Shown: positions 49,365 to 62,591, numbered from the stretch's first letter. The stretch is 64,000 bases of DNA from Flaccisagitta enflata (GCA_965153355.1 OZ231128.1:37572001-37636000); one strand, 5' to 3'. Numbers and translations are program-made. The notes: generated from the letters alone by a model not told the origin.

Positions 49365-51486
49365 CACGGGGGTTCATGGCAAAAAATGGTCAGAGCCTTT
49401 ATGTTCAGGAGATGTGCGCACCATTTCATGGTAAAATGCACCAAAAAAAATTTGGAGGTCGTCCGATGTCGGTGAGATGGCGCCGCCACCCCCCCTGAGT
49501 AGAGTGGTGGTGGGGGTGGTACAAATTTTGTTGTTTAAGATCATTTTGCCCTCATAATTGGGCCACTTTGCCTTAGAAAAATGACAAAAAATCCATGAGA
49601 TTATAAAACTAGAGCTCAAGAGCTAAGCAGTGGTGCAATCTGCATGTTTCTATCATAATCGGCCATACCAGCCTACCACCCAACCAGCCTACTAGCCTAA
49701 AAGTGAAAAACATGCATAACTTTGGCATTCTTCAACTGATTTAGTTGAAACTTGGTATGTGGTCTCTGAAAGGAAGGACTCAACATATTAATTCGATTTA
49801 TAAAGATTTTAGCATGCTAACCGGCCAAGCCAGCCTACCACCCAACCAGCCTACCAGCCTAAATGTGAGAAGCATGCATAGCATTGGTATTTTTCAATTG
49901 ATTTGTTTGAAACTTGGTATGTAGTCTCTGAATGGAAGGACTCAACATAAGAATTCAATTTATAAAGATTTTAGCATGCTAACCGGCCGAACTGGACTAC
50001 CATCTAACCAGCCTACCAGCCTAAAAGTGAAAAACTTGCATAACTTTGTCATTTTTCAATTGATTTGGTTGAATCTTAGTATAAAATCTTGAAATGGAAG
50101 GACTCAACACATGTATTTGATTTGTTAAGATTTTAGCATGCTAACCAACCAAACCAGCCTACCACCCAACCAGCCTACCAGCCTAAAAGTGAAAAACCTG
50201 CATAACTTTAACATTTTTCAACCAATTTGGATGAAACTTGGTATGTAGTCTCTAGATGCATGCTAACCGGCCTACCACCCAACTAATTTACCACCTTCAA
50301 AGTGATAAATGTACATATCTTGAACAATATTCAATCAATTTGGCATTGTCAAACAGCGTAGTCAAATAGCGTTGTCAAACGAGAGGTTGAGAGGTAAGCT
50401 GCTTTGGTTGCATACATACATCGAGTCATTTCATTTTAAGTCTGCATACCAAGTTTTCAGTTTCATCCAAATTGATTGAAAGTTGTTCAAGTTATGCTTA
50501 TTTATCACTTTGAATGCGGTAGGTTGGTTGGGTGGAAGCCAGTTAGCATGCTAGAATCTTTATAAATCAAATTCATATGTTGAGTCCTTCCATCAAGAGA
50601 CTACATACCAAGTTTCAACCAAATCGGTTGAAAAATGCCAAAGTTATGCAGGTTTTTTATTTTTAGGCTGGTAGGCTGCTTGGGTGGTAGGCCGGTTTGG
50701 TCGGTTAGCATGCTAAAATCCTAACAAATCAAATACATATGTTGAGTCCTTCCATTTTGAGACTTTATACTAAGTTTCAACCAAATCAATTGAAAAATGA
50801 CAAAGTTATGCAGGTTTTTCACTTTTAGGCTGGTAGGCTGGTCGGGTGGTAGTCCGGTTTGGCCGGTTAGCATGTAAAATCTTTATAAATCAAATTCATA
50901 TGTTGAGTCCTTCCATTCAGAGACTACGTACCAAGTTTCAACCAAATCAATTGAAAAATACCAAAGTTATGCACGTTTTTCACTTTTAAGCTAGTAGGCT
51001 GATTGGGTGGTGGACCGGTTTGGCCGGTTAGCATGCTAAAATCTTTATAAATCGAATTCATATGTGGAGTCCTTCCAGTCAGAGACCACATACCAAGTTT
51101 CAACCAAATCGGTTGAAAAATGCCAGAGTTATGCATATTTTTCACTTTTTGGCTGGTAGGCTGGTTGGGTAGTAGGCTGGTTTGGCCGGTTATGATAGTA
51201 ACATGCGGATTGCACCACTGGTTAGCTCTTGAGCGCTAATTTTATTATCTCATGGATTTATTATCATTTTTCTAAGGCAAAGTGGCCCAATTTTGAGGTC
51301 AAAATGACCTTAAACAACAAGATTTGTTCCATCATTACCACTTTATTCAGGGGGGGGGGGGTCGGCGGCGCCATCTTCCGGACATCGGAAGACCTCCAAA
51401 TTTTTTTTGGTGCATTATACTATGAAATGGTGCGCCCATCTCCTGAACATAAAGGCTCTGACCATTCTTTGCCATGATCCCCCGTG
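49365..51486. mobile_element. 2.1 kb fold-back element, tandem units in arms
   Basis: Ends CACGGGGGTTCATGGCAAAA and TTTGCCATGATCCCCCGTG. After about 300 bp of TIR each arm has four or so units of about 165 bp containing ACTTGGTATGTAGTCTCTGA and CCAGCCTACCACCCAACC, inverted between arms. Confidence 0.82.
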
Positions 51487-51987
51487 CTAATGTAGGCTTG
51501 GGTCCAAACGTTTTATCGACGTCCTTGCGGGAGCGATTGATACGCGCATTAGCCCAACATAGGGCAACCGCCGCGGATGGTTTGGCAGGGGCAGTACATA
51601 AAAAAAAAAAAACAATCTGACTTGGTTTACGCTTCGTATAATGATTCTGAATAGAATGTAAAAGGATGAAACGTCCTTAGTTTGAAAATAGTGCGATGGA
51701 CCAACAGAGGAACCGACCGACAGATCGACTAACCAACTGACAGACCAACGTACCGAGTTCCGTATATGCGACTAAATATTATCTACTCCTGTGCGTGACT
51801 AGATGTATACTACCCCTCTGCGTAATTACAGAAGTGGCGTCATTCAAGTGGAGAATCATGCCCAACATGACGATAGATCCTCAAGACTCAACACTCTAAT
51901 GTAAAGAATCTTCCTCAAAGTTGGAAATGAAATTGTCGTCAAAGCGAAACAGTGACGCTCGTTTTCAGTTTAACTCGAGTAAAACCA

Positions 51988-52205
51988 AAACAAGTGACAC
52001 GGGGTCACAATATCATTGCGGACGGGTGGGCAGGGGCCTCCAACCCCTGTATACACTCCCTCCCACTTACACTTACACATACACTAGAAGCATCTAAAAC
52101 AATCATTTTTCCATTTTTCGACTCGTGCTCATAGACGGACGGATGGACAGACGGACCAATGGACGGACAGAGCCTCCTATAGAGTTCCGTGTCCGCAAGT
52201 AAAAA
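51988..52205 (+). mobile_element. HA element (GTCACTTG subtype)
   Basis: AACAAGTGACACGGGGTCAC start, TTGCGGACGGGTGGGCAGG, then GGACGGACAGAGCC and TGTCCGCAAGTAAAAAG. Confidence 0.6.
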
Positions 52206-52517
52206 GAGCGAACTTTGTGAGAATACTCCTTACAAAGGAGAAACTGGTTACAGAAGGACCGACGCGATGTCTAGCGGCTAGTTGTTAATTAAGAGTTGTT
52301 TATAAGCTCGTTCAATCTTGGGTTAGCAGCTCAATCTATTTGGGCGCAGCATTTTTCCTATTATTATCATTATATTGTTTCTATTTTCGTCAACATATGT
52401 ATGCGACAATCAAAGCAGCAAATACAATCTTTAGGTCTACTACAGAAATAGACGAAATGGGAAGAGGGGAAAAAAAGAGAGAGAAGACGGGGTTGGGGAG
52501 CCGAGAATTACAAAGTA

Positions 52518-52690
52518 CAGTTGAACCCCGCTCAAACGGACCCGCCAACAACGAAATTCCGCCTTTAACAGATGCAAATTCATGGTCCCTTCAAGTTAAT
52601 TTCTTTTATGTCCTTTGTTAGCATTAACAAAAGTATGGGTATAAAAAAATCTGTTAGTCCCCTGAAATTCGTTAGAGCGGGGTTCAACTG
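52518..52690. mobile_element. CAGTTGAACCCCGC MITE, 173 bp
   Basis: CAGTTGAACCCCGCTC and GAGCGGGGTTCAACTG with TA on both sides; nearly the same as 19722-19898. Confidence 0.88.
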
Positions 52691-52751
52691 TATTACTTTT
52701 TTCTTTTTCTTCGGACTCGCGCAAGAGAGCTGAGAGAGATTTTAGGACTTC

Positions 52752-52766
52752 TGATGATGATGATGG

Positions 52767-52848
<82 letters not shown>

Positions 52849-52850
52849 AT
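52752..52850 (+). repeat. (GAT)n
   Basis: About 30 GAT units. Confidence 0.95.
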
Positions 52851-53175
52851 TATTGAAAGTGCCGAGTATGAGAGGAAGAAGATAATGATGACGTGACGGA
52901 AAGTAAGAAGAGAATAACTGACGCGCCGACGCTTTAAAAAGCGGATTCCTCAAAAGACGAGAGTCATTCACCACGGAAAACCTCAAATGTCAACATCAAA
53001 AATTGCTACGGTGCCTCTTTCACATGAACTACTCCAAAGATTAGGAGGAAGCCCAAGATCTATTAAGAGGTTCTTTCTCCCAGAAACATGTCCACGACCA
53101 TCATTTTGAGCCATTATATGACCCGATTGGCCATTTTTGTAAACGGGATGACAAATGTATTACGGGGTGCTTATA

Positions 53176-53484
53176 CAGGCAGCGGACAAAACATAATAGG
53201 TATATATATCATACTGTTGGTTGATACAACATGTTGATAGTTAACAAAATATTGTATGCAACAACCAGTGGTTTGAATAACACCTGGCTATAATGTTTCA
53301 AAATTGTAGCGTTACAACCGGCTGTAATTCTAACAACCTGTGGTTGAATACAACATTTTATTTGTTACAGCTGGCTGTAACTTGAGCAACTGATTGTCAC
53401 ATACAATATTTCGTTTTTGAGCAGTATATTGGATCGAAGCCAGTGGTATGATATGTATACCTATAGTGTTTTGTCCACTGACTG
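53176..53484. mobile_element. TA-flanked MITE, same family as 360-885
   Basis: Left end CAGGCAGCGGACAAAACA, right end TTTTGTCCACTGACTG, TA on both sides. Shorter interior than the 360 copy, with CAACNNGTTG-type internal symmetry. Confidence 0.8.
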
Positions 53485-53809
53485 TATAGTGCAATATGCA
53501 AAAAGTTTTTTTGATCAGATCATCATCAACAGGGAGAATGAAGACATTAACTCTAAAACACTGAAATTTTTTATAAAATGTTTATTTAATATCATTTATC
53601 TTCCGATTAAGTGACTATTTTTTTCATAAGTGGAGATAAAGCAACTTAACTTTTAAATATGATTTCAGTATAGCGGTAAAAACAGTAGGAATTTGTCCGT
53701 GACGGATAACTGCTATCTAGGAAATGATAAAATTTCAGTTCATTCATTTTCATTCTTAACCATTTGTGAAACCGCTGGTTTTGTCCCTTGCAGAAATTTG
53801 GTCTTGGAG

Positions 53810-56069
53810 ATGCCTAATCAATTTCATTTGGCGCTACCTGTTCCAACCATGTTACTCCTTTTACTCTCTCGCGTAAGCAAAGATTTTTTTAGGCGGCTGA
53901 GAATTTAACATGTGTCAAATCCTCTATAATGCCATTTTCTATCACTTTTTGGGCAGCGGCCCCGAAGGGGACGAAGTCCTGTAGAACACAGGGGGACTTT
54001 CGTTCGTCCGTTTGTTTGTTCGTTCGTTCGTCCCCCCCCGCCCCCTCATCAGGCCTCAAATCTGGCCTCTTATACCTCAAATCTGGCCTCTGAGACTTCA
54101 AATCTGGCTTCTCAGCCCTCAAATTCAGCCTCTCAGGCCTCAAATCCAGCCTCCCAGGCCGCAAATCCAGCCTTTCAGGCCTCAAATCCGGCCTCTCAGG
54201 CCTCAAGTTCAACCTCTCAGGCCTCAAATTCAACCTCTCAGGCCTCAAATTAGGCTTCTCAGGCCTCAAATCCAAATTCTCAGGCCTTAAACCTAGCCTC
54301 TCAGGCCTCAAATTAGGCCTCTCAGGCCTCAAATCAGCTGTCTAAGCCTCAATTTATTGCTCTCAGTGCTCTGACCTTTCAAGCTTAAATCCAGCTCTCT
54401 CAAGCCTCAAGACAGACCTCTCAAGCTTCCAATTGGCATTCTCAGGCCTTACATCAGCCTTCTTAGAACTCTACAGCATCTCATCCACATCTTCAGGCAG
54501 GACAAACAAAAGTCCCCCTGTGTTCTACAGGACTTTGTCCCCTTCGGGGCCGCTGCCCTGCTTCCCCTCACTCCAATTCACAATCACTCAAAGCAGGGCA
54601 ACGGGTATCGCTGACCACATATTGCCCTAGGGCGACCTGCTATGTTTTTATATATAGATAAAACACGGCTTTCCATGTCGCGTGTGGGAGTGAGGGTGGG
54701 CATGGGTAGTGTTGAAATAGGTTAATCGGACAGGAGCAGTGATGCAAAAAGCACCCGTAAGTGCCCTAAAAATCATCATTGCGAACTTACCAACCAGCGG
54801 ACTGACTGACGGACAAATCGGGTTGTAAAGTCGCACATAAGCGAGTGAAAATTGAATATCCCAAAACGGCATCGGCAGTTGGAAGAATTGATTCACATGC
54901 AGTGCTCTCACGCTCAAGAAAGAAACCCCAATAATAGTGGTTTGTTTAATGAAAAAAACATTATTATCATGTTTTATTCCTTGAGCGTGAAAGCACTGTT
55001 GCAAAATGAACGATTTAAAGTTACTTTTTGAAAAGAGAACATAGTCAAATCATCTTCATAGCGTTTCATGAGACAGCGGCCCTCATCAACTTATAAGTAA
55101 CTTTTTAATCATTCATTATTACTTCAACGCCATATTGACTCAAATGATTGACAATGAAAATGATATTTTCCTTTCCTTTGTATAGGGATATGCCCTTGAA
55201 GGAATTGATATGGACCCATATGAGAGTTTAGGTAAGACCACAATACCTTTTGTCAAAAAAAGTAGATTTGAGAAAAAATGTAGTCATTCTATGCGTTTTG
55301 GCACAATATGAATTGTGCAATTGTAATTCTTGAAAAAAGAAACTGAAGTGAAAATTTTTAAAAGAAGTAATTGAATTGCGGGGTATCATAAGCAAAAAAA
55401 ATCTTTTAAAAATATGTATGGTCTACTGGAAAAACCTTATTGACATCCAATTGAAGACAACCCAAGCGGTTGGCGATGGGGGTACGAGTAGTATACAGCT
55501 GACAGTACATTTGACAGTAGGATCCCGACAAATATCGTCAACTATGAAAATCTAACAGAATCTTCGTTTTCTACAGGAATCTTTTATTAACTCTTCCAGT
55601 CAACATCGACTGTAACCAGTCATCATTATTTGCAGGTGAAGTTCCATCAGAACAAACTCAAGCACAAGTGAAGGAGAGCGTCGTCATCGACAAAGAGTTT
55701 CTGAATTTGTTGCTTTCATCCCTGGAGGTATCAAATTATCAATGGGATGAAAAGATTCCTCAAAGTGTCAAAAATTCAGTTGACGTAGGGCCAACAGTCG
55801 TAGATGGTTTAGACCATATTATTCCCCATTCAAGGATGGGAAAGGTGAATTTACCACAAGCTGGGGAGAAAATGATTGATGAAAAAATTAGCGTTGAATT
55901 CAGAAAGGAGGATGAGAAAAGAATTGGAAAGTTAGTGAAGCTACTGACGAAAAATGGGTTGTTAACTGATGATCTCCCACTTGTAAAACGGTTTGAAAAT
56001 ATCGGCGTAGTCACGCGCAATTGGGGAAGGCTTTCCAGTAAGAGAGACCCAAATGATAACCGCACCTGA
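53810..56069 (+). CDS. Small probable secreted protein, 3 exons, unrecognised
   Basis: Exons are 53810-53872, 55186-55231 and 55636-56069 (TGA at 56067), about 180 residues with phases in agreement. It starts MPNQFHLALPVPTMLLLLLS, which could be a signal peptide; an acceptor-like CTTGCAG at 53787-53793 means this could also be an internal exon. Exon 2 reads GYALEGIDMDPYESL. The C-terminal part has Lys-Arg pairs (EDEKR, PLVKR, SSKR) that bound a 21-residue segment beginning IGKLVKLL, resembling a peptide-hormone precursor, and NWGR, a possible amidation context. No family recognised. An F element fills much of intron 1. Confidence 0.55.
53951..54616 (-). mobile_element. F element (copy 4)
   Basis: GGGCAGCGGCCCCGAAGGGG and GTCCTGTAGAACACAGGGGG are mirrored at 54510-54557. 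The right end is GGGTATCGCTGACCA. The interior is ~21-bp CTCAGGCCTCAAATC units that translate as a PEKPNLR-like repeat, an artefact. Confidence 0.75.
54660..54850 (+). mobile_element. HA element, diverged
   Basis: AACACGGCTTTCCATGTCGC start, GGACAAATCGGGTTGTAAAG and GTCGCACATAAGCGAGTG end. In intron 1 of the 53.8 kb gene. Confidence 0.5.
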
Positions 56070-56096
56070 ATTTGAGCTGACGTGAAGGATACTCAC

Positions 56097-56174
56097 GGTA
56101 TGGAAATAAGCTGTAATTAGTTTTACAAAGACATCATCATCCAATTCCTTGTTATTCCGACCCAAAATTGTCCC
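56097..56174 (-). pseudogene. Inverted partial copy of the 60.1 kb exon
   Basis: The minus strand reads GTILGRNNKELDDDVFVKL then ITAYFHT, closely matching the first 26 residues of the exon at 60129. The upstream acceptor region (plus-strand 56175-56217) is also conserved. It ends at a different donor (GTGAGT). It could be a live exon of a minus-strand gene or a duplicated relic. Confidence 0.45.
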
Positions 56175-56602
56175 CTGCATAAGGGAAAACCGGCGCGAAA
56201 AAAATTCAGCTCTAATTTTTTCGTCCATAGCCCTCTGTCTCCAAGGTAAAGAGGCTCCAATTTATTTTGAAATGAAATGAGTCGGTTTGACAAGTTTTGT
56301 TTCTTTCTTCTTTTTTAGTATTGATATTGACTCCAATATAATAAGCCTTTGACGTACTAGTCAGACAGTAGACAGGTCTCACCTAAGGGCATGCTGGAAC
56401 AGCTCGTCAACTGCTTCTTTAAAGCTAATGATTGTGTCTTATCCTATTTTCTTTCATGTGTGGAAGTCCAATGATTTTTTTCCTCAGTTATAATTTAGAT
56501 TCGTCCATGCATTTCCATAGGACTTGTCCGTCCGTCCGTCCGTCCGTCCGTCCGTCCGTCTGTCCATCTCTCCATCCGTTCGTCCATGTTTTTTTTTGTT
56601 TG

Positions 56603-56708
<106 letters not shown>

Positions 56709-57098
56709 GTTCTTTTTTTTTTCTCTCCCTCTCTTTCGGGCGCGCGACAACTAGCCAAGTTGCGGGAAGATAGTGGCTGTATATGTCAGCCTGCATGTAT
56801 TCACATCTTTATATGTTTCTGCTTTGAACACCATCTAGTAAAAAAATCAAATAAGACCTTAAACAGGACGCTTGAGGGTTGTTTAGTCAGCATTTCCTGT
56901 TGCCCCATCAGTCCGTCCGTCGGTCTGCCCATTGCTCTCTCCACTGGTCCATCTGTCACACTTTTTCTGTTTTTTTTGTTTTTTGTCCTTGGCCTCACTG
57001 CTCCTGCCCAAATGATCAAGAGACCTCAAATACCTCTGTCCACCTGCGCGCAACTAGGGTAGCCATGTATCAGGCATTGTTTTAATCATTGGACAGTG

Positions 57099-57304
57099 AA
57101 TCTAAAAGCGGCTTTGACCTTCTGTTGGTCTGTCCATCTATCAGTCCGTCTGTGGGTCACACTCGAGTTGGAAAGTGTGAAGATGTGCATTTTGAATGAT
57201 TTGTGTGTGTTTGTGCATGTGTGTTTATGTCAGTGTGGTAAAGGGGGGAGGGTTATATGCCCCTGCCCACCTGTCTAGGATAATATTTTAACCCTGCTTT
57301 ACTG
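57099..57304 (-). mobile_element. HA element fragment (GTCACTTG subtype)
   Basis: TTTGACCTTCTGTTGGTC, then CCCTGCCCACCTGTCTAGG and TTTAACCCTGCTTTACTGG. Head hairpin lost. Confidence 0.4.
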
Positions 57305-57498
57305 GTATCTTCTTTCTAATTTTTTTTAAGCATTTGTGACTGTGTCCGACTGTAGCATGAAGGATTAAATCAATATTGATTCAAGGTCCAGGTGTTGGAG
57401 CATTAATCTAGGTGCATTGAGATAAAAGCAGGCGTTGTCACAGTGGAGTATTATGGTAGTTTCAAAAGATGATACTACAACAACACAATTTAACACTA

Positions 57499-58083
57499 CA
57501 GGGTCATCCACCTGAGTTTTCCAATTTTGTTAAGCTTTTTCTCAAGGTTGCAAAGAGCCATGGATTTGAAATTTAAAGGGTCTTTAAGGGCATCCATTGT
57601 TGTTTTTTGTATCAAAATTTCATCACTGTAGATCATGTAGTTTGAATTTTATGAGAATTTAAAGTAGAATTGCACAATGCAGAATGCATGAATACAAATA
57701 TCTTGCATCTATTCGATTTCATAATTTTTAAACTATTTGAGTCAGATTATGGATAGGGGGAAAACGACATGATAATTGGTTGATACTTAAGACTCCATCT
57801 AATCACCTCTTATTCAAGGCTAATTTTGCATTAGCTGTCCACATTGTCTTCAACACATGCAAATGCATCATCTGTGGATTCAAATTGAAAACCTGCTCAA
57901 AGGGGAAATATCAGCGTTTGCTTTAAATCTTCATAAAAAACAAACCACTGGGCCCACATAGATGAAATTTTATTACAAAAAATGTCAACCTATACGCTTT
58001 AAGACATAATTCTAAATCCATGGTTTATTGTATCTCAGCGAAAAAAGCTTAAGATGATCTGACAACTCAGGTGGATGACCTGG
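57499..58083. mobile_element. TA-flanked element, TIR CAGGGTCATCCACCTGAG
   Basis: Right end CTCAGGTGGATGACCTGG; TA on both sides. The inner arms share AAGCTTTTTCTC / AAAAAAGCTT. No coding capacity visible. Between the 53.8 kb gene and the 60.1 kb exon. Confidence 0.82.
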
Positions 58084-58208
58084 TATTAAAACCTATACTT
58101 TACTTACGTTGCGGGGAAGAAATTTAAAGGCAGAGGAGGAGAAAAAAAATCTAAAGCCACTTAATTATATACTCCCCTGGATAAAAGGGATCTAGAATGT
58201 CAATTTTT

Positions 58209-58393
58209 AGTCGCATGCACGCAACTCTACAACTTGATTTGTCCATCCGTCCGTCGGTTGGTCGGTCGGTCACATTTTACTTTTTTGTATGATTTTATTT
58301 CTTTGAACCCACTACTACTGCCTAAATGGTCTAGTGACCTAAAAAATGGCCCCTGCCTACCCGCATGCTTCGTTAGCCGTGTATCCGGCCTTG
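58209..58393 (-). mobile_element. HA element
   Basis: Head AGTCGCATGCACGCAACTCT, (GTCGGTTG)n, tail GCCGTGTATCCGGCCTTG. Confidence 0.6.
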
Positions 58394-58787
58394 CATTGGT
58401 ACAGTATCGCAACCATTACAATAGCTCGCAAATCAGAGTCTATTCATCAGATGCGTCATTACGTCTGTATCTGTCCCTAAGTCCTTCCATTCTGTCTCTC
58501 CGTCTTCAGAACAATGAAACATTTCCGCAAACACTGCTGATAATCTACTCCTTGCATCAGCCATTCAAATGTCAATTTTTTTTGTTGCTTTCTGTCACAT
58601 GTTGTTAAGGTAATTTGAATTCAACAGAATTTTGATAAAATTTTTGTTTCATTTCAGTAAGAATGTTGTTACACTTTTAACCGCATGCTACGCCACTCTA
58701 TACCCTGGTTTATCTGTTGGTTGGTTGGTCTTTCAGTTGGTTGGCTGGTAGATTGGTTGACCGGTAGGTCAGTTGGTTTCCTTTTTG

Positions 58788-59622
58788 TGCAGCGGCTCCA
58801 AAGGGGTCAATGACCTATGCTTTCACAATTATGGGAAATTTCTCCTCCACCTCCTCCCTCTCTGCCCCCCTGGCATCAAAGACCAAATCCCAGCCTCAAA
58901 GTTCCAATTTGAGCCTCAAGACTCCCATCCCATCCCCAAAGCTCTAACTCCAGCCTCAAGGCTCTCAGTCCCAGCCTGGTAACTCCAATCCCAAACATAT
59001 GGCTCCAATCCAAGCCTTGTAGCTCAAATCCCAACCTCACAGCTAAAATCCAGGGGGGGTACGCAGGGTACCTAAACTGCCGGAAGAATTGGTTCCTCCC
59101 CTGATGGCCAAAGAACCATGTTTAACTAGAAAGAATGTACGGTAAAATGAATTCTTCCGGCTATAGAAGTCAGAAAAAAGTGAGGTCGAACAGGTCAACT
59201 AGGAAAGAAAAAATTTTCATCAGCAATCATCAAAACTTCCATCAACAGAGCATTTTGCTGTTCAACAAGCCTGATATACAGAATGGTAAAACAACACCTC
59301 TCTACTTTTTTCATAGCACTATGACTCACAACCATTGCGAACCATTTGTAATCAAAGACTAGAAACTGACCAAAGAATTTCCTGGTAGTTATTTTTTGAT
59401 CCATGAAATGAAGAAAAGAGCAACAAGCAATCTCGAATTCACTCGGTAAAAAATGATGGTACCCTAAAAAAATCATTTACACATCTAAGGCTACGTTCGT
59501 CGTCTGGCTAAAATCCCCACCTCATAGCTCTAATGCCAGCCAAGTCTTATATTCTAACCTCCATTTTTAAATCCTAGCCCAGCTTAGGTCAGCATAGGGG
59601 CAACAGGCACCGCTGACTATCT
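58788..59622 (-). mobile_element. F element (copy 5), diverged
   Basis: Starts GCAGCGGCTCCAAAGGGGTC; interior GGCTCCAATCCCAGCCT-like units; right end GGCACCGCTGACTA. It holds an inserted segment (about 59080-59490) flanked by CCGGAAGAATT/AATTCTTCCGG. Confidence 0.5.
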
Positions 59623-59807
59623 GACGCCTTTGCTTTTTCGGCGTTTTTAAGCGTTTTGAGTTCACTGCTCCTGCATAAATGCCCCAGTGACCTTCTCTAT
59701 CACAGCCCCTGCCTATCATTAGGCGACTAGGGTAGCCGTGTATCATGCATTATGCAATATTGCTGAAAAAAGCCTTGGACTAAGTCATAGTTATATTCTG
59801 GTTCTGT

Positions 59808-59982
<175 letters not shown>

Positions 59983-60128
59983 TGTTACAAGCAGTTTTGT
60001 CGGGGGAATTAATTAACGAATATACCATTTTTTCCCTTCATTTCCACCATTGGAAGGAGTGCAAGCAATAGCAAACTGACAAAAAAATTGGAGCTGAATT
60101 TTTTTCGCACCGGTTTTCCCTCATGCAG

Positions 60129-60311
60129 GGGACAATTTTGGGTCGGATTGACGAGGAATTGGAGGATGATGTCTTTGTAAAACTAATAACAGCTAATTTC
60201 CTTACCGTGTACTACAAACGAATTTGGCAACTATTTTCGGCTAAGGAGAAATTCGGCAATCATGCAAGCGATTATAATTTTGTCTTGATGCAGTATAAAA
60301 TGCTTTTTGAG
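60129..60311 (+). CDS. Isolated exon, 61 codons, unrecognised
   Basis: Acceptor CCTCATGCAG, donor GTAATG, phase 0 at both ends. It reads GTILGRIDEELEDDVFVKL then ITANFLTVYYKRIWQLF. A diverged inverted copy of its 5' half lies at 56097-56174. Partner exons were not found. Confidence 0.45.
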
Positions 60312-60637
60312 GTAATGTTGATACTTTTCATTATCGTCCTATACGTGATATTCATATTCAATAAGAACCGCAGATGCAATTTCAAAGCTCAAATACAATC
60401 CCGGTAACCCAAATTCCTTTCGGGCATTGCTGAATATCCGCGTCTTTTGCGACTTTTTCTTTTTCACCTTTACCCACATCACATAACAACATGCGTTATT
60501 TGTCGGTTTCTTTAAATTTTTGAATTACTGAGATCTTTGTTCAACTACCAGTAAAGGCGGCTTTCGCCGACCGGAAAAAAATCGTAAGATTGTTTCTGTT
60601 TTTTTTTCAGTTTCTTTTCCTCATTGCATTCACGCGC

Positions 60638-60811
<174 letters not shown>

Positions 60812-60829
60812 GTGTCTTTTTTTTATCTT

Positions 60830-61335
60830 TTCCCCCTCCCTCCCTCTCCTTCTCTCTCCCTCTCTCTCCCTCTGCCTCCTTCTCTCTCCCTCTCCCTCCT
60901 TCTCTCTCCTTCTCTCTCCCTCTTGCTCCCCCTGTCTCCCTCTCTCCTTCCTTCTTTCCCTCCTTCCCTCCCTCCCTCTCTCTCCTTCCCTCTCTCCCTC
61001 CTCTCTCCCTCTCCACCTCCCTCTCTCCCTCCCTCCATCCTTCTCTCCCTCCCTCTCTTCCTTCCAGTCTCCCTCCCACTCGCTCTCCCTCCATCTTACA
61101 TTCCCTCCTACCCCTCTCCCTCCCCCTCCCTCTCTCACCTCTCCCTCCCTCCCTTTCTCTCCCACCCTCCCTCCCTCTCTCCCTCCCTCCCTTTCCCACC
61201 TCCTTATCCTCTCTCTCTACCTCTCCCTCTCTCTCCACCCTCCCTCCTTCCCTATCTCCCTCCCTCCCTCTCCCTACCTCCTTTCCCTCCCTCCCTCCAT
61301 CTCCCTCCCTCCATCTCCCTCCCTCTGCCCTCTGC
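60830..61335 (+). repeat. CCCTCTCT pyrimidine-rich tract
   Basis: About 500 bp almost free of purines on this strand (CCCTCCCTCTCT units), continuing the 60641 array. Open frames here are artefacts. Confidence 0.93.
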
Positions 61336-61339
61336 TAAA

Positions 61340-62590
61340 CTCATTTTTGTTGTTACATAGGGCCCAAAATTGAGATCGATGAAAAATATCGATCTTTGAA
61401 AAATTCGCGGAAAATGTGAAAAAATAAAAAAAGATTAAAAAATTCATAGCGCCTAAAGTATTGGTCCGACAGTGCCCTGCTTTTTTCCAGAAGGTGTAAA
61501 AAAGTGCCCTCTTCCACCCTGTACCAATTTCAACCCCAGCCACGGGCGAGCCTAGTTCTGACCCAACTTCCTCAAATTGTCGCAAGCGAAAAAGGGAAAC
61601 ATTAATTCCTAACCCGGAACTCAAAAAATCGAAAAACGTTTTTCGATTTTTTTCCCAATTAGAGGGTCAAATACCGTCAGTTGTGATTTCAAATTCTCAC
61701 TGGATTGTTAGCTTTTCAAAACAATCAATTTGTATGTGTTGTTTAATTCATTTTCGATGAAAAAAACATTCCAAATTACATATGTTCCTGATGATACTTT
61801 CTAGATATTCCATAGAACCAGGAACCAAGATTCTAATCCCAGATTCTGTAAAAAAAACATTGCCTTCATTGGATAATGGTATTTGGGCATAAAAGAAAGT
61901 ATTGGTAATGATTTTGTCATCAACAAGGGAAGATCAATCTGTGGCAGAACGACCGAACCATATCGCAGGTTATAGAGCCAAGTGCAAACAACTGTAAAGC
62001 GACTTGAAAGCGTCCGTGGAAGCTCAGCTCGATCAGGACAACTACCATTTTTGCTTTGATTAGCGCCCGGCCGCTTTTGAAATTGAAATTTGACATAATC
62101 AGTTTATGCTCTATTTAGGAACTATAAGGAACTTTATAAGGCAATCTCAAACTGTGACTTAATAAGGGCCCGGGGCGCTATTTTACAGGCATGCCATGCG
62201 ACGCCATACCGTACTTATTTCAGTTTATTACCGTACTTATTTCAGTTTATTTAACCTTTCCATCTTATTTGTCTTGAAATAAATTTGCATTGCCATGAAA
62301 GTTGGAAAACATTACTACTCAACCCTATCTAATTAAAGGACAAGAGCCAAGCCAAGAGACAAAGCTTTGGAGCCCTCAATGTATTCATTTATTCATAATG
62401 TATTCATTTGAATACGAATGGGAAAAACTTCCCTGGCTTTTCTGATTACTCATACACAAACATGAAAAATCATTCGTTTCATTTTTTTTGCAGCCAAGGA
62501 AGATGGGGTGAGTTAGGAGCAGATGAAACTGAGATAGATATTCGAGCTTGATGGGTGAGCGGTTGTCTCTCCTCATTACTCTTAATTTCA
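61340..62590. other. No gene seen
   Basis: AT-rich, with small palindromes (GATCGAT...ATCGATC near 61375) and no convincing exon or repeat family. Confidence 0.4.
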
Positions 62591-62591
62591 G

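Noticed and set aside
53889-54332. Repeated LRPERPNLR frame looking like a repeat protein
   Set aside because: It is the ~21-bp core of an F element; other copies do not keep the frame.
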